This document shows, one piece after another, positions 1 to 6,839 of a stretch of DNA of 46,617 nucleotides. The notes under the pieces were generated by a model, which did not search any database, was not told where the DNA came from, and worked only from the letters and a program-made list of their open reading frames with translations. The DNA comes from a virus. The DNA lies in the IMG/VR virus record IMGVR_UViG_3300028829_001409, positions 1 through 46,617 of that record. The stretch is one strand, 5' to 3'. How positions within the stretch are numbered: the stretch's first letter is position 1; each line of letters starts with the position of its first letter. The position numbers were made by a program, and so were the translations under genes.

Positions 1-1
1 G

Positions 2-823
2 AGAAGAGCAGGTACCGGTGGTAATCCTCCTACTTCATTTACTGGTAATGACGCTTACAACAGATGGACTGCCTACAAAGGCGGAGATAGAAGTGAGTCA
101 GTACTTAACTGGGTTAAGAGAAGAGAACGCTTTATGAATCGTCACAAGAAAAATAACAGACTTAACGGAACTATTGCTGTTATGAAATGGGGAGGTGTAA
201 CTGCTGGTGGTGTTTCACAAATGAAGTCAGTTGTTAATGATTACAAAAAAGTTGTTAGAGAACGTAGAAAAAAATCTCTTGATATAGCAGAAGATTACTT
301 GTTAAAAGCAGTATCTGATAGAGTTAGAACCGCTCTTACTAATAAAGTAGAAGACCATAACTCTAAGAATCCTAAACATAGAGCAACACTAAGAATGCTT
401 ATTGCAGTATTCAACAGAGGTGTTGGTGCATACAGAACTAACCCCGGTTCAGTAAGAGGTAATGTTACATCTGCTGACCAGTGGGCAATGGCCCGTGTCA
501 ACGGTTTTATAAGAGCACTAAGAACTGGTAAATTTAGAAGAAAACCTTACGACCAAGACTTACTACCAAGTTCACATCCATTGTCTTCTAAGAAATCTGG
601 TACTAAAGCAGAATCAGTTAGAGTAGGCCAAGCCGTCAGTTGGTCAATCAAGAAAGACCCAGACCCACCTTCAATTGTTCACGGTATTGTTACATCAGTA
701 AATGATGAAGAAGCAACTGTTATGGTATACGCTCGTTTAGAAAATGGTGACCATCAGAAGACAGATAGAAGTGTGAAAGTGCTTATTTCACAGCTCAGAA
801 TAATATCAGACTTTAGACAATAA
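2..823 (+). CDS. Head-region protein with C-terminal Tudor-like domain, 5' partial
   Basis: The frame is open from the window edge through the first ATG (base 134), so the gene starts upstream and 273 codons are visible. The middle part is basic and carries an AMARVNGFIRAL stretch followed by DLLPSSHPLS; I recall similar segments from structural genes of marine phages but cannot name the family with certainty. The last 65 or so residues (from GQAVSWSIKKDP) are a predicted beta barrel resembling the Tudor-like domain of hypervirulence-associated proteins. It lies directly before the prohead protease, where portal or head-completion genes usually sit, so a head role is inferred from position. 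The 85-base gap downstream holds a promoter. Confidence 0.6.
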   Translation, partial: RRAGTGGNPPTSFTGNDAYNRWTAYKGGDRSESVLNWVKRRERFMNRHKKNNRLNGTIAVMKWGGVTAGGVSQMKSVVNDYKKVVRERRKKSLDIAEDYLLKAVSDRVRTALTNKVEDHNSKNPKHRATLRMLIAVFNRGVGAYRTNPGSVRGNVTSADQWAMARVNGFIRALRTGKFRRKPYDQDLLPSSHPLSSKKSGTKAESVRVGQAVSWSIKKDPDPPSIVHGIVTSVNDEEATVMVYARLENGDHQKTDRSVKVLISQLRIISDFRQ

Positions 824-885
824 AAAACTCAATTCTCAATTCTTAATATAAAATAGTAAAAGACGCACATCTGAAATATATATTA

Positions 886-891
886 TATAAT
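886..891 (+). promoter_or_regulatory. -10 box upstream of the prohead protease
   Basis: A perfect TATAAT lies in an AT-only stretch 17 bases before the protease ATG, and a GAAGGA ribosome site sits between them. No TTGACA-like -35 is visible. It would give a leader of roughly 10 bases and drive protease and capsid expression, which ends at the terminator after the capsid gene. Confidence 0.45.
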
Positions 892-908
892 ATACGATTG
901 AAGGATGT

Positions 909-2168
909 ATGAATAACGAATCTAAAAATATAGACATAGAGTTAAAAGACGAGTCCGGTCAAGTAGAAGCAGTCTTTAGCTTGTTCAATTCCCTCGATAG
1001 TGATGGGGATGTCGTAGTACCGGGCGCAGTAAAATCTGGGTTTAAAAATGACCAAGTACCTATGGTATGGTCTCACAAATGGGATATGCCTATTGGTAAA
1101 GGAACTATAGCTCAAGATGACGACAAAGCAATTTTTAAAGGTGAGTTCTTTATGGACACAGAGTCTGGTAAAGAAGCTTACAATCTAGTTAAGAATATGG
1201 GCGATATGCAACAATGGTCATTCGGCTATAAAGTTAACGATTCAGAATTTGAAAAATTCAAAGATAGCGATGGAACAACCAACGCTAGATATTTAAAAGA
1301 CTTAACAGTTTATGAAGTCTCTCCTGTTCTTGTTGGAGCAAATCAAGATACCTATACACTCGCAATTAAATCAAATACTGAACTATTGAAGGAAGTAGCA
1401 AAAGTAGCTGACCCCGAAGAAGAGTTTGATGATGAATGTTGCGGTACTTGCGAAGCTAAGAAAGCAAAAAAAGAAGAGAACGCTGAAGAAATGAAATCTT
1501 GTAAATACCATGATGGCGGACCTTGTATGAAAGATGATACAAAATCTGATTCTGGGGAAAAAATTAAAGGTGATTGCAAGTATGGAAGTGGAGGAAGTTG
1601 TATGAAAGAATACAATGATGACGAAAGTAAATCTGAAAAAGATATAGAAGTTTCTGAGGAAGGCTCACAGTCTTTCTCTGAAGAAGTCAAAGATGTGCTT
1701 GCTGCATTGGATGACTTAGTAGCCCGAGCAAAAGCAATAGCAATGCTCCGTGGCGAAGACGGGAGAAAATTAGGCGTAAAAGCCACTGAAGCACTTCGTG
1801 CAGTCGCAGACGACTTGAACGACGCTTGGACCGAAATTGACGAGTTCATCGGAGATATCGGAACTGAGGGTGCTTTAGAATTGTCAGATATAGACGAAGA
1901 ACCTGTGGAAGATGAACCAGCTGAAACAGAAGAGGTAGCTGAGGCTTCAACTGATACTATTGATGTTGAAACTGAGGTCGAAGAAGTTACTGAGGAAGAA
2001 GCTCCAGTAGAGGAATCTACTGAAGAAGAACCGGAAGAAGAAGCTGCTGAAGAAGAAACTCCAGAGGATAACACTGAATCACTTGACGATGAGGAATTTG
2101 ACGCAGAGTGGGTAAGGGCACAGCAATTAATTGCTGAATCCTTAATCGAACAAATAGAAGAAGTATAA
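909..2168 (+). CDS. Prohead protease (HK97 gp4-like, peptidase S78) with acidic scaffold-like tail
   Basis: Residues 8-160 match the S78 prohead protease fold: it begins with a VEAVFSLFNSLDSDGDVV segment, has the catalytic histidine in VWSHKWDMPIGKG (H56) and the catalytic serine in QQWSFGYKV (S104). The enzyme trims capsid and scaffold during head maturation. At 419 residues it is about twice the usual length. The extension has a cysteine-rich part (about residues 177-232, seven Cys including two C-K-Y-x-x-G-G-x-C-type motifs) and a glutamate-rich tail (about 320-419) that could act as a built-in scaffold. The neighbours (capsid next, head gene before) support the call. The start is set by GAAGGA 4-9 bases upstream. 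Confidence 0.9.
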   Translation: MNNESKNIDIELKDESGQVEAVFSLFNSLDSDGDVVVPGAVKSGFKNDQVPMVWSHKWDMPIGKGTIAQDDDKAIFKGEFFMDTESGKEAYNLVKNMGDMQQWSFGYKVNDSEFEKFKDSDGTTNARYLKDLTVYEVSPVLVGANQDTYTLAIKSNTELLKEVAKVADPEEEFDDECCGTCEAKKAKKEENAEEMKSCKYHDGGPCMKDDTKSDSGEKIKGDCKYGSGGSCMKEYNDDESKSEKDIEVSEEGSQSFSEEVKDVLAALDDLVARAKAIAMLRGEDGRKLGVKATEALRAVADDLNDAWTEIDEFIGDIGTEGALELSDIDEEPVEDEPAETEEVAEASTDTIDVETEVEEVTEEEAPVEESTEEEPEEEAAEEETPEDNTESLDDEEFDAEWVRAQQLIAESLIEQIEEV

Positions 2169-2175
2169 GCAATTA

Positions 2176-2192
2176 TAGATTGGAGAAATCTA
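2176..2192 (+). promoter_or_regulatory. Hairpin presenting the capsid ribosome binding site
   Basis: TAGATT-GGAGA-AATCTA forms a six-pair stem whose five-base loop is the Shine-Dalgarno sequence, nine bases before the capsid ATG. The major tail gene has the same arrangement with the same loop. Presenting the site in a loop could keep it exposed or tune initiation; the effect is inferred. Confidence 0.5.
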
Positions 2193-2195
2193 ACA

Positions 2196-3437
2196 ATGAG
2201 TAATCAAAACGAACTCATGGATAAAATTGCTGCTAAAAGAGCAGAATTAAAATCTGTTTTTGAGTCACAAGAAGACGGCAAGTACTCCGCTGAACAAAAA
2301 GAGGAAATTAAGTCACGTAACGACGAACTTGCTGAATTAGTTGATGACCTAGGCATTGAGAAGAAAAAAGCTTCCAATGAAAAGGCTCTTCAAGAAGATT
2401 CAAAACCAGTTGCAGAAATGCCTTTAGCTTCTAACGAAGCTGAAGTTAAAACTGTTGGGCAGCTATTTACAGAATCCGACGCTTACAAAAATTACGTAAG
2501 CAATGGCGTTAAAGGTGTTGACTCAAAAATTGAGACAAAAACAACTTTAAACACAACTGGTTATCCACCAGAGGTTTTACGACAAACCGGGATTCTAGAA
2601 TCGGCTCTCAGAGACCCTAATGCTGTTATATCATTATTTGATGTAATCAACACAGACCAAAATGCTTTCTCATACCTTGAGGAAACAACCTTCACAAACA
2701 ATGCTGCTGAAGCAGCTGAAGGTTCTGCTGTTGGTGAAGCTGCATTAGCTTTCACAGAGCAAACAGAAGCTATCCGTAAATTGGGTATATTTATCCCAGT
2801 TACTGATGAACTAGTAGCAGACGAAGCTGGTATCCAAGGATACATTAACAGTAGACTGCAAACAATGATTCGTCTAAGATTGGACAGCCAACTCCTTAGT
2901 GGAAATGGTACTGCTCCTAACTTAGAAGGTATCTTAGACGCTGGTAAAGCATCAGTAGGAAGCACAGACTTTAGCTCCTATGCAGGAACTCTTGGTAAAA
3001 TTGGTGCACTTTATGGTGCTATCACAGATATCAGAGTGAACGCATTCACAGAACCAGACGCAATTATCATGCACCCAAATGACTGGAATGACATTGTCAC
3101 ATCAGTCGGTGCTGATTTCGCTGGAACTTCATCCGCTGGATATGCAGAAAAGTCACCACTTTTCGTAGCAGCTGGTGGAATGGGCGCAGGTCCTTCAGCA
3201 CAAATCTGGGGACTTAAAGTTATTCCTACTACCGCAATTGCCGCAGGAACTGTTCTTGTTGGTAAATTCGGTGGCGGTGAAGCTTGTAATGTTGTTATGA
3301 GACAAGGTATCGATTTAGCGGTAACAGATTCTCATAGTGATTATTTCACAAAGAACATGCTTGCTATTAGAGCAACAATGCGTGTTGGTTTCCCTGTTTA
3401 CAGAGAAGCAGCTTTCCACAAACTAACAAATATGTAA
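2196..3437 (+). CDS. Major capsid protein, HK97 fold
   Basis: 413 residues with the layout of HK97-family capsid proteins. Residues 1-105 or so are a charged, helical N-terminal arm (E/K-rich) like the delta domain removed by the prohead protease. The main body follows, with RQTGILESALRDPNAVISLF, then AAEGSAVGEAALAFTEQ and IPVTDELVADEAGIQGYI, the GNGTAPNLEGIL segment, and an MHPNDWNDI / WGLKVIPTTAIAAGTVLVG stretch typical of the P and A domains. It directly follows the protease and is followed by a terminator, as expected for a strongly expressed head operon. Confidence 0.95.
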   Translation: MSNQNELMDKIAAKRAELKSVFESQEDGKYSAEQKEEIKSRNDELAELVDDLGIEKKKASNEKALQEDSKPVAEMPLASNEAEVKTVGQLFTESDAYKNYVSNGVKGVDSKIETKTTLNTTGYPPEVLRQTGILESALRDPNAVISLFDVINTDQNAFSYLEETTFTNNAAEAAEGSAVGEAALAFTEQTEAIRKLGIFIPVTDELVADEAGIQGYINSRLQTMIRLRLDSQLLSGNGTAPNLEGILDAGKASVGSTDFSSYAGTLGKIGALYGAITDIRVNAFTEPDAIIMHPNDWNDIVTSVGADFAGTSSAGYAEKSPLFVAAGGMGAGPSAQIWGLKVIPTTAIAAGTVLVGKFGGGEACNVVMRQGIDLAVTDSHSDYFTKNMLAIRATMRVGFPVYREAAFHKLTNM

Positions 3438-3463
3438 TATCTGTTAGTACGGAATTTGAAGAT

Positions 3464-3492
3464 AGCCGGGTAAAACCGGCTTTCTTCTTTTT
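3464..3492 (+). terminator. Intrinsic terminator after the capsid gene
   Basis: AGCCGG-GTAAAA-CCGGCT is a six-pair GC-rich stem immediately followed by a T-rich run (TTTCTTCTTTTT). It ends the protease/capsid transcript; a new -10 box lies seven bases further on. Confidence 0.85.
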
Positions 3493-3498
3493 ATAGGG

Positions 3499-3504
3499 TA
3501 AAAT
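3499..3504 (+). promoter_or_regulatory. -10 box restarting transcription of the neck genes
   Basis: TAAAAT nine bases before the ATG of the next gene and just behind the capsid terminator. No clear -35 and no clear Shine-Dalgarno are seen, so the transcript may start at or within a few bases of the ATG. Confidence 0.35.
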
Positions 3505-3513
3505 GATTTTATT

Positions 3514-3765
3514 ATGTCAATTATTAAACCAGAAAAGACAATTTGGAAGATGAAGGATGGCTCCTTCTTCGAGGGTTCTCTAGCAGAATTACCTAAATCT
3601 GGTGCTTCAAAGATTGCACAAGCAGGAAAAGAAGTATCAGAGAAATGGTTAAAAGAGCAAGGTTGGAAAAGCACTTCTGACAAGAAGAAAAAAGCTCCAG
3701 CTAAAAAAGCAGCACCTAAGAAAAAAGTCGAAACCAAAGCTGTCAAACCATCCGAAGATAAATAA
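3514..3765 (+). CDS. Small protein with Lys/Ala-rich tail, unknown
   Basis: 83 residues. The first 50 are compact (PEKTIWKMKDGSFFEGSLAEL), and the last 30 are a basic low-complexity tail of KKAPAKKAAPKKK type like histone-like or nucleic-acid-binding tails. I do not recognise the family. It lies between the capsid and connector genes, where some phages place a small head protein. It could bind packaged DNA or capsid, but that rests only on charge and position. Confidence 0.6.
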   Translation: MSIIKPEKTIWKMKDGSFFEGSLAELPKSGASKIAQAGKEVSEKWLKEQGWKSTSDKKKKAPAKKAAPKKKVETKAVKPSEDK

Positions 3766-3776
3766 AGGAGTCTTAA

Positions 3777-4421
3777 ATGGCTCTTTGTAGCGCTAGTGAT
3801 GTAGAGACCTTTCTAGAGATAGATTTAAGTACTACCATTGAAGGTCACGTTACAAACACTTTCATACCATACGTTGAAGCTGCTATTAAGCGGTATCTTG
3901 GTCATGATGTTGAACAAGCAACGTTTGTAGAAACATTTGACGGTAATGAACAAAAAGATTTATTTCTAAGACACATACCTATTGCGTCTATTACTTCTCT
4001 TACTGAAGATGGTAATACACTTACCTCCGGTAATACTAAAGACTTTGTTCATTATGATAATGGAAGACTTAATAGAATTGCTATACGATGGTCTGGAATC
4101 AAACCTAAAAATATAGTAGTTACTTATGTTGGAGGATATGCCTCAGCAGATATACCAGACCAAATAAAATTTACAGCTGCTCGTGCTGCTGCAAGATTAG
4201 TAATGACATCATTACAAGTCTCTGCAAAAGCAGACACAGGAGTAGTTCGTTCACACTTAGAAGATAATACATCAACAACAAACTTTGATGTAGCCATAAC
4301 CGAGAGAGTAGGAGATTACGACGTAGCATTTGGAGATGTAGTTATACAGAATTTACAACCTGTATTAAGCAATTCAGATATGGCTATGTTAAACCCGTTT
4401 AAAAGCAGATTTTTTGTATAA
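3777..4421 (+). CDS. Head-tail connector (gp6-like)
   Basis: 214 residues. The N-terminal half matches gp6-like connector proteins: it starts with ALCSASDVETFLEIDLS, has a helical part with YVEAAIKRYLGHDVE and a RHIPIASITSLTEDGNTL strand pair. The ring it forms would sit under the portal. AAGGAG lies seven bases before the ATG. It is the first clear neck gene; the next neck gene (head closure) is displaced two kilobases downstream by an inserted three-gene block. Confidence 0.82.
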   Translation: MALCSASDVETFLEIDLSTTIEGHVTNTFIPYVEAAIKRYLGHDVEQATFVETFDGNEQKDLFLRHIPIASITSLTEDGNTLTSGNTKDFVHYDNGRLNRIAIRWSGIKPKNIVVTYVGGYASADIPDQIKFTAARAAARLVMTSLQVSAKADTGVVRSHLEDNTSTTNFDVAITERVGDYDVAFGDVVIQNLQPVLSNSDMAMLNPFKSRFFV

Positions 4422-4422
4422 T
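4417..4422 (+). promoter_or_regulatory. Candidate leaderless promoter for the inserted gene block
   Basis: Perfect TATAAT with exactly six bases to the ATG at 4429, so transcription would begin at the start codon. It overlaps the stop codon of the connector gene. There is no Shine-Dalgarno in between. The same geometry recurs at 6491, 8830 and 41897. Confidence 0.5.
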
Positions 4423-4428
4423 TAGACT

Positions 4429-5070
4429 ATGGTACATAGAAAAGCTCCGTCTCTGGAAGAAGCAACAGAATTCTTTACACAAGACCCCAGCAAAATGTTA
4501 CAAGAATGGGCTGATGAATGGGGCGTAACACACGAAAGAGTTCGTCAACTTAGAATACAATCTGGAGTACCACAACGTGGTGCTTACAATGAGGAAACCG
4601 CAGAAGCTATCCTTGAGGTTATTAGAACAGGACGTGGTGGTTTAACTACACCTAGAACTTATGAAGAGGTGACAATTGGTTTAGAAAGATTTAAAACTTG
4701 GATACAAGACGAAGAAGGTTTACGTCAACGTGTAGAAGAAGCACAAAAAGAAGCCCTTAAGAGTTTAAAAGACCCAATTGAGAAAGAATGCAAATACTGT
4801 CGTGAATGGTTAGCAGTAGAAGATTTTAAAAGAACACAAAAATATCTAGATGGATATACTAAATTCTGTATGCCCTGCCTAGCTTTAATAAAAGAAAAAA
4901 AAGAAGAACTCGGTGATGAAAAATTAAAAACATGTATTTCTTGCACAAAAGAAAAAAAGACATCTGAATTTAGTAGAAATCCTAATTCACAAGATGGTTA
5001 TAAAATCTTTTGTAAAGATTGTCATAAAAATAATAAAAGGAAGATAAGAAGAAGAAATGCCCAGATATGA
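4429..5070 (+). CDS. Helix-turn-helix protein with two C-terminal zinc fingers
   Basis: 213 residues. Around residues 20-45 there is a sigma-region-4-like helix-turn-helix (LQEWADEWGVTHERVRQLRI). A helical linker follows, then two treble-clef-like zinc sites: C121/C124 with C147/C150, and C169/C172 with C195/C198, each with the spacing CxxC-x22-CxxC and a DGYxxFC core. The C-terminus is very basic. This finger type is common in phage DNA-binding and homing-endonuclease-associated proteins, but no HNH catalytic residues are present. It is probably a DNA-binding regulator. It opens a three-gene block inserted between neck genes and has its own -10 box. Confidence 0.7.
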   Translation: MVHRKAPSLEEATEFFTQDPSKMLQEWADEWGVTHERVRQLRIQSGVPQRGAYNEETAEAILEVIRTGRGGLTTPRTYEEVTIGLERFKTWIQDEEGLRQRVEEAQKEALKSLKDPIEKECKYCREWLAVEDFKRTQKYLDGYTKFCMPCLALIKEKKEELGDEKLKTCISCTKEKKTSEFSRNPNSQDGYKIFCKDCHKNNKRKIRRRNAQI

Positions 5071-5302
5071 ACATCAATGTATTCTGCATAAATGTTACTT
5101 TGAATTTGAAGTAACTTACTCAATACACGAAGACCCTTTAATTAAATGTCCTAAGTGTCAATCAGATACTAAAAGACTTATTAGCAAGAATGTAAGATTT
5201 GAAACACCTATAGATGTTGATTGGGAAAAAGACCCTAGTAATTTATCTGAGAAATCTTTTAAAAGTTATCAAAAAGCAAAGAAAATAAAATACAGATGGT
5301 AA
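5057..5302 (+). CDS. FmdB-like zinc ribbon protein
   Basis: 81 residues beginning MPRYEHQC, followed by FEFEVTYSIHEDPLIKCPKC and a KRLIS segment: the signature of FmdB-type zinc ribbons. Metal ligands would be C8, H11 or C13, C31 and C34; the usual second cysteine is replaced by histidine. The family is small and of uncertain function, possibly regulatory or RNA/DNA binding. It overlaps the genes on both sides, so all three of the block are likely co-translated. Confidence 0.75.
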   Translation: MPRYEHQCILHKCYFEFEVTYSIHEDPLIKCPKCQSDTKRLISKNVRFETPIDVDWEKDPSNLSEKSFKSYQKAKKIKYRW

Positions 5303-6480
5303 AAGATGAAGGTACTGAAGAAGTACTACAAGGACCAAATAGATACTTTTTATCTTATAATTCTTATTCTGTAAATCCAGACCCTCTACATCAAAAAAGT
5401 TATGTAGTAAATTTATACGTCCCTTTGCGTGAATTAACTATCGATAGACCCGGTGTAAAACAAATTATACCTATTCATCCCGATTGCAATACTCTTGATG
5501 TAGATAGTCAAGTGATAGACGATGTAAAATTATCAATCACAGAAGAGTTTGGCGAAAAAGGGTACTTTCATCTTAAAAATCAAGGTATAACTATATATGC
5601 AGATACAGTAGATATCTCAGAAGGGGTAAACAGAGCAGCTTTGACTATATCGGACGACAAGACACAGGGGATTATTGATGGTGCTAATTTGTATGAAATT
5701 ATTCGTTCTATGTCAAAAGAAGATATAGGAAACAAAATATTTATACGAGTTAAGTTAATTACTGGATTTGAGCCTAAAGTTATACCAGAAATTATTAAGA
5801 GTTTAGATTCTAAGATAACAAACAAAACAGACATAACGATTGATGAAAAAGAACTTGACTGGCTTAAACAAATTGTAGATAGTACTGAATATGTAGATAA
5901 GATTGATTTGATAGACGTGCTTTGCTACATAAATTTATTGAGAAATAATGTTTATGGTACAGATTCAAATAACCAACCAACTATTTCTTACTGGAATAAA
6001 CAAGAAGTTATTGATACATACAAGAGTGACCCAAATGTATTTAAAGCTTTTGCTCCGATTATTAGTGACATACTTTACCTACACGATTTCATAAATACAA
6101 AAACAATAGAGTTTTGGCCATCTAAGTTAGGAAGTCTAGGAAGTCTAGGTCTAGCTCTACCTTATAAGCAAAAAGCTTACGAATTCCCAATGATAGGTAA
6201 AAAAGAAGATTACAAATTCCATGAAGCTATTACTTGTATATTACTAAATGGTTTTAGGTGTTTTGTAATTTTTAATCTTGACAACAATGCACAATGGTCA
6301 AAAGATTTTTCCAAGATAGTAAATATATATGAACAACTGTGTGTAGAGCTACTAAATATTGTAAAAACATACAATAAAGAAACTGGATACAATCCTCATG
6401 TTCTAGGTAAGAACAATATGCTTTATAGCATAATTTATAAAGAAATGATGATGGGAGACATGCTTAACCAATTTTTATAA
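5296..6480 (+). CDS. AIPR-family (abortive infection) protein
   Basis: 394 residues. The central part has the AIPR pattern: FHLKNQGITIYAD (residues 91-99), where family members have an N-N-G-I-T-I strand, then GIIDGANLYEIIRS (125-138), corresponding to the V-N-G-x-Q-T turn, then the FIRVKLI strand. AIPR proteins are best known from plasmid- and host-borne abortive infection loci; their biochemical activity is not settled. Here the gene sits inside a phage neck operon. A role in excluding competing phages or countering host defence is inferred. DndB/DGQHR-type proteins share the same fold region and are an alternative relative. The start overlaps the upstream zinc ribbon gene by seven bases. 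Confidence 0.65.
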   Translation: MVKDEGTEEVLQGPNRYFLSYNSYSVNPDPLHQKSYVVNLYVPLRELTIDRPGVKQIIPIHPDCNTLDVDSQVIDDVKLSITEEFGEKGYFHLKNQGITIYADTVDISEGVNRAALTISDDKTQGIIDGANLYEIIRSMSKEDIGNKIFIRVKLITGFEPKVIPEIIKSLDSKITNKTDITIDEKELDWLKQIVDSTEYVDKIDLIDVLCYINLLRNNVYGTDSNNQPTISYWNKQEVIDTYKSDPNVFKAFAPIISDILYLHDFINTKTIEFWPSKLGSLGSLGLALPYKQKAYEFPMIGKKEDYKFHEAITCILLNGFRCFVIFNLDNNAQWSKDFSKIVNIYEQLCVELLNIVKTYNKETGYNPHVLGKNNMLYSIIYKEMMMGDMLNQFL

Positions 6481-6490
6481 CTTTTTGTTG

Positions 6491-6496
6491 TAAAAT
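6491..6496 (+). promoter_or_regulatory. Candidate leaderless promoter before head closure gene
   Basis: TAAAAT preceded directly by TG, with exactly six bases to the ATG at 6503 and no Shine-Dalgarno. It would restart neck transcription after the inserted block. Confidence 0.4.
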
Positions 6497-6502
6497 GTAG
6501 CT

Positions 6503-6838
6503 ATGGGTTTAAAGAGCAGACATTTACCAGAGACAATTTCAATTCAATCTGTTTCAGACACAAACATAGACGAAAGAGGTTTACCTTCTGACTCTTGGGC
6601 AGATAGTGCTACAAGTATCAGAGCTAAATTTGAGTCATTAGGTGCTGAAGAGGATAGAGACGGACGTAATACTACTATTGAAACATTTAGAGTTTACATA
6701 CAACCAAATGTTACAGTAACTCCGGGGGATAGGATGAACAGAAGTGGAACATATCACGAAATCATTACAGTTCAACCTGTATTAGACAGATACGGAAAAG
6801 AGTGTTATAAATTTATTCAGTCTCTAGTAAGGACTTAA
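6503..6838 (+). CDS. Head closure / head-tail adaptor protein
   Basis: 111 residues, the usual length for SPP1 gp16-like adaptors. It begins with a short basic segment and an ISIQSVSDTNID strand, then AKFESLGAEEDRDGRNTTIETFRVYIQP and PGDRMNRSGTYHEIITVQPV, matching the beta-barrel of the family (R-D-G-R, then the F-x-V/I-R strand, then G-D-R-hxxxGxxaxI). It closes the connector ring and joins head to tail. Confidence 0.8.
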   Translation: MGLKSRHLPETISIQSVSDTNIDERGLPSDSWADSATSIRAKFESLGAEEDRDGRNTTIETFRVYIQPNVTVTPGDRMNRSGTYHEIITVQPVLDRYGKECYKFIQSLVRT

Positions 6839-6839
6839 T

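Noticed and set aside
1352-2074. Long reverse-strand frame of 240 codons opposite the prohead protease
   Set aside because: Serine-rich mirror of the Glu-rich tail (GAA/GAG read backwards as TTC/CTC and neighbours); no ribosome site, lies wholly inside a clear gene.
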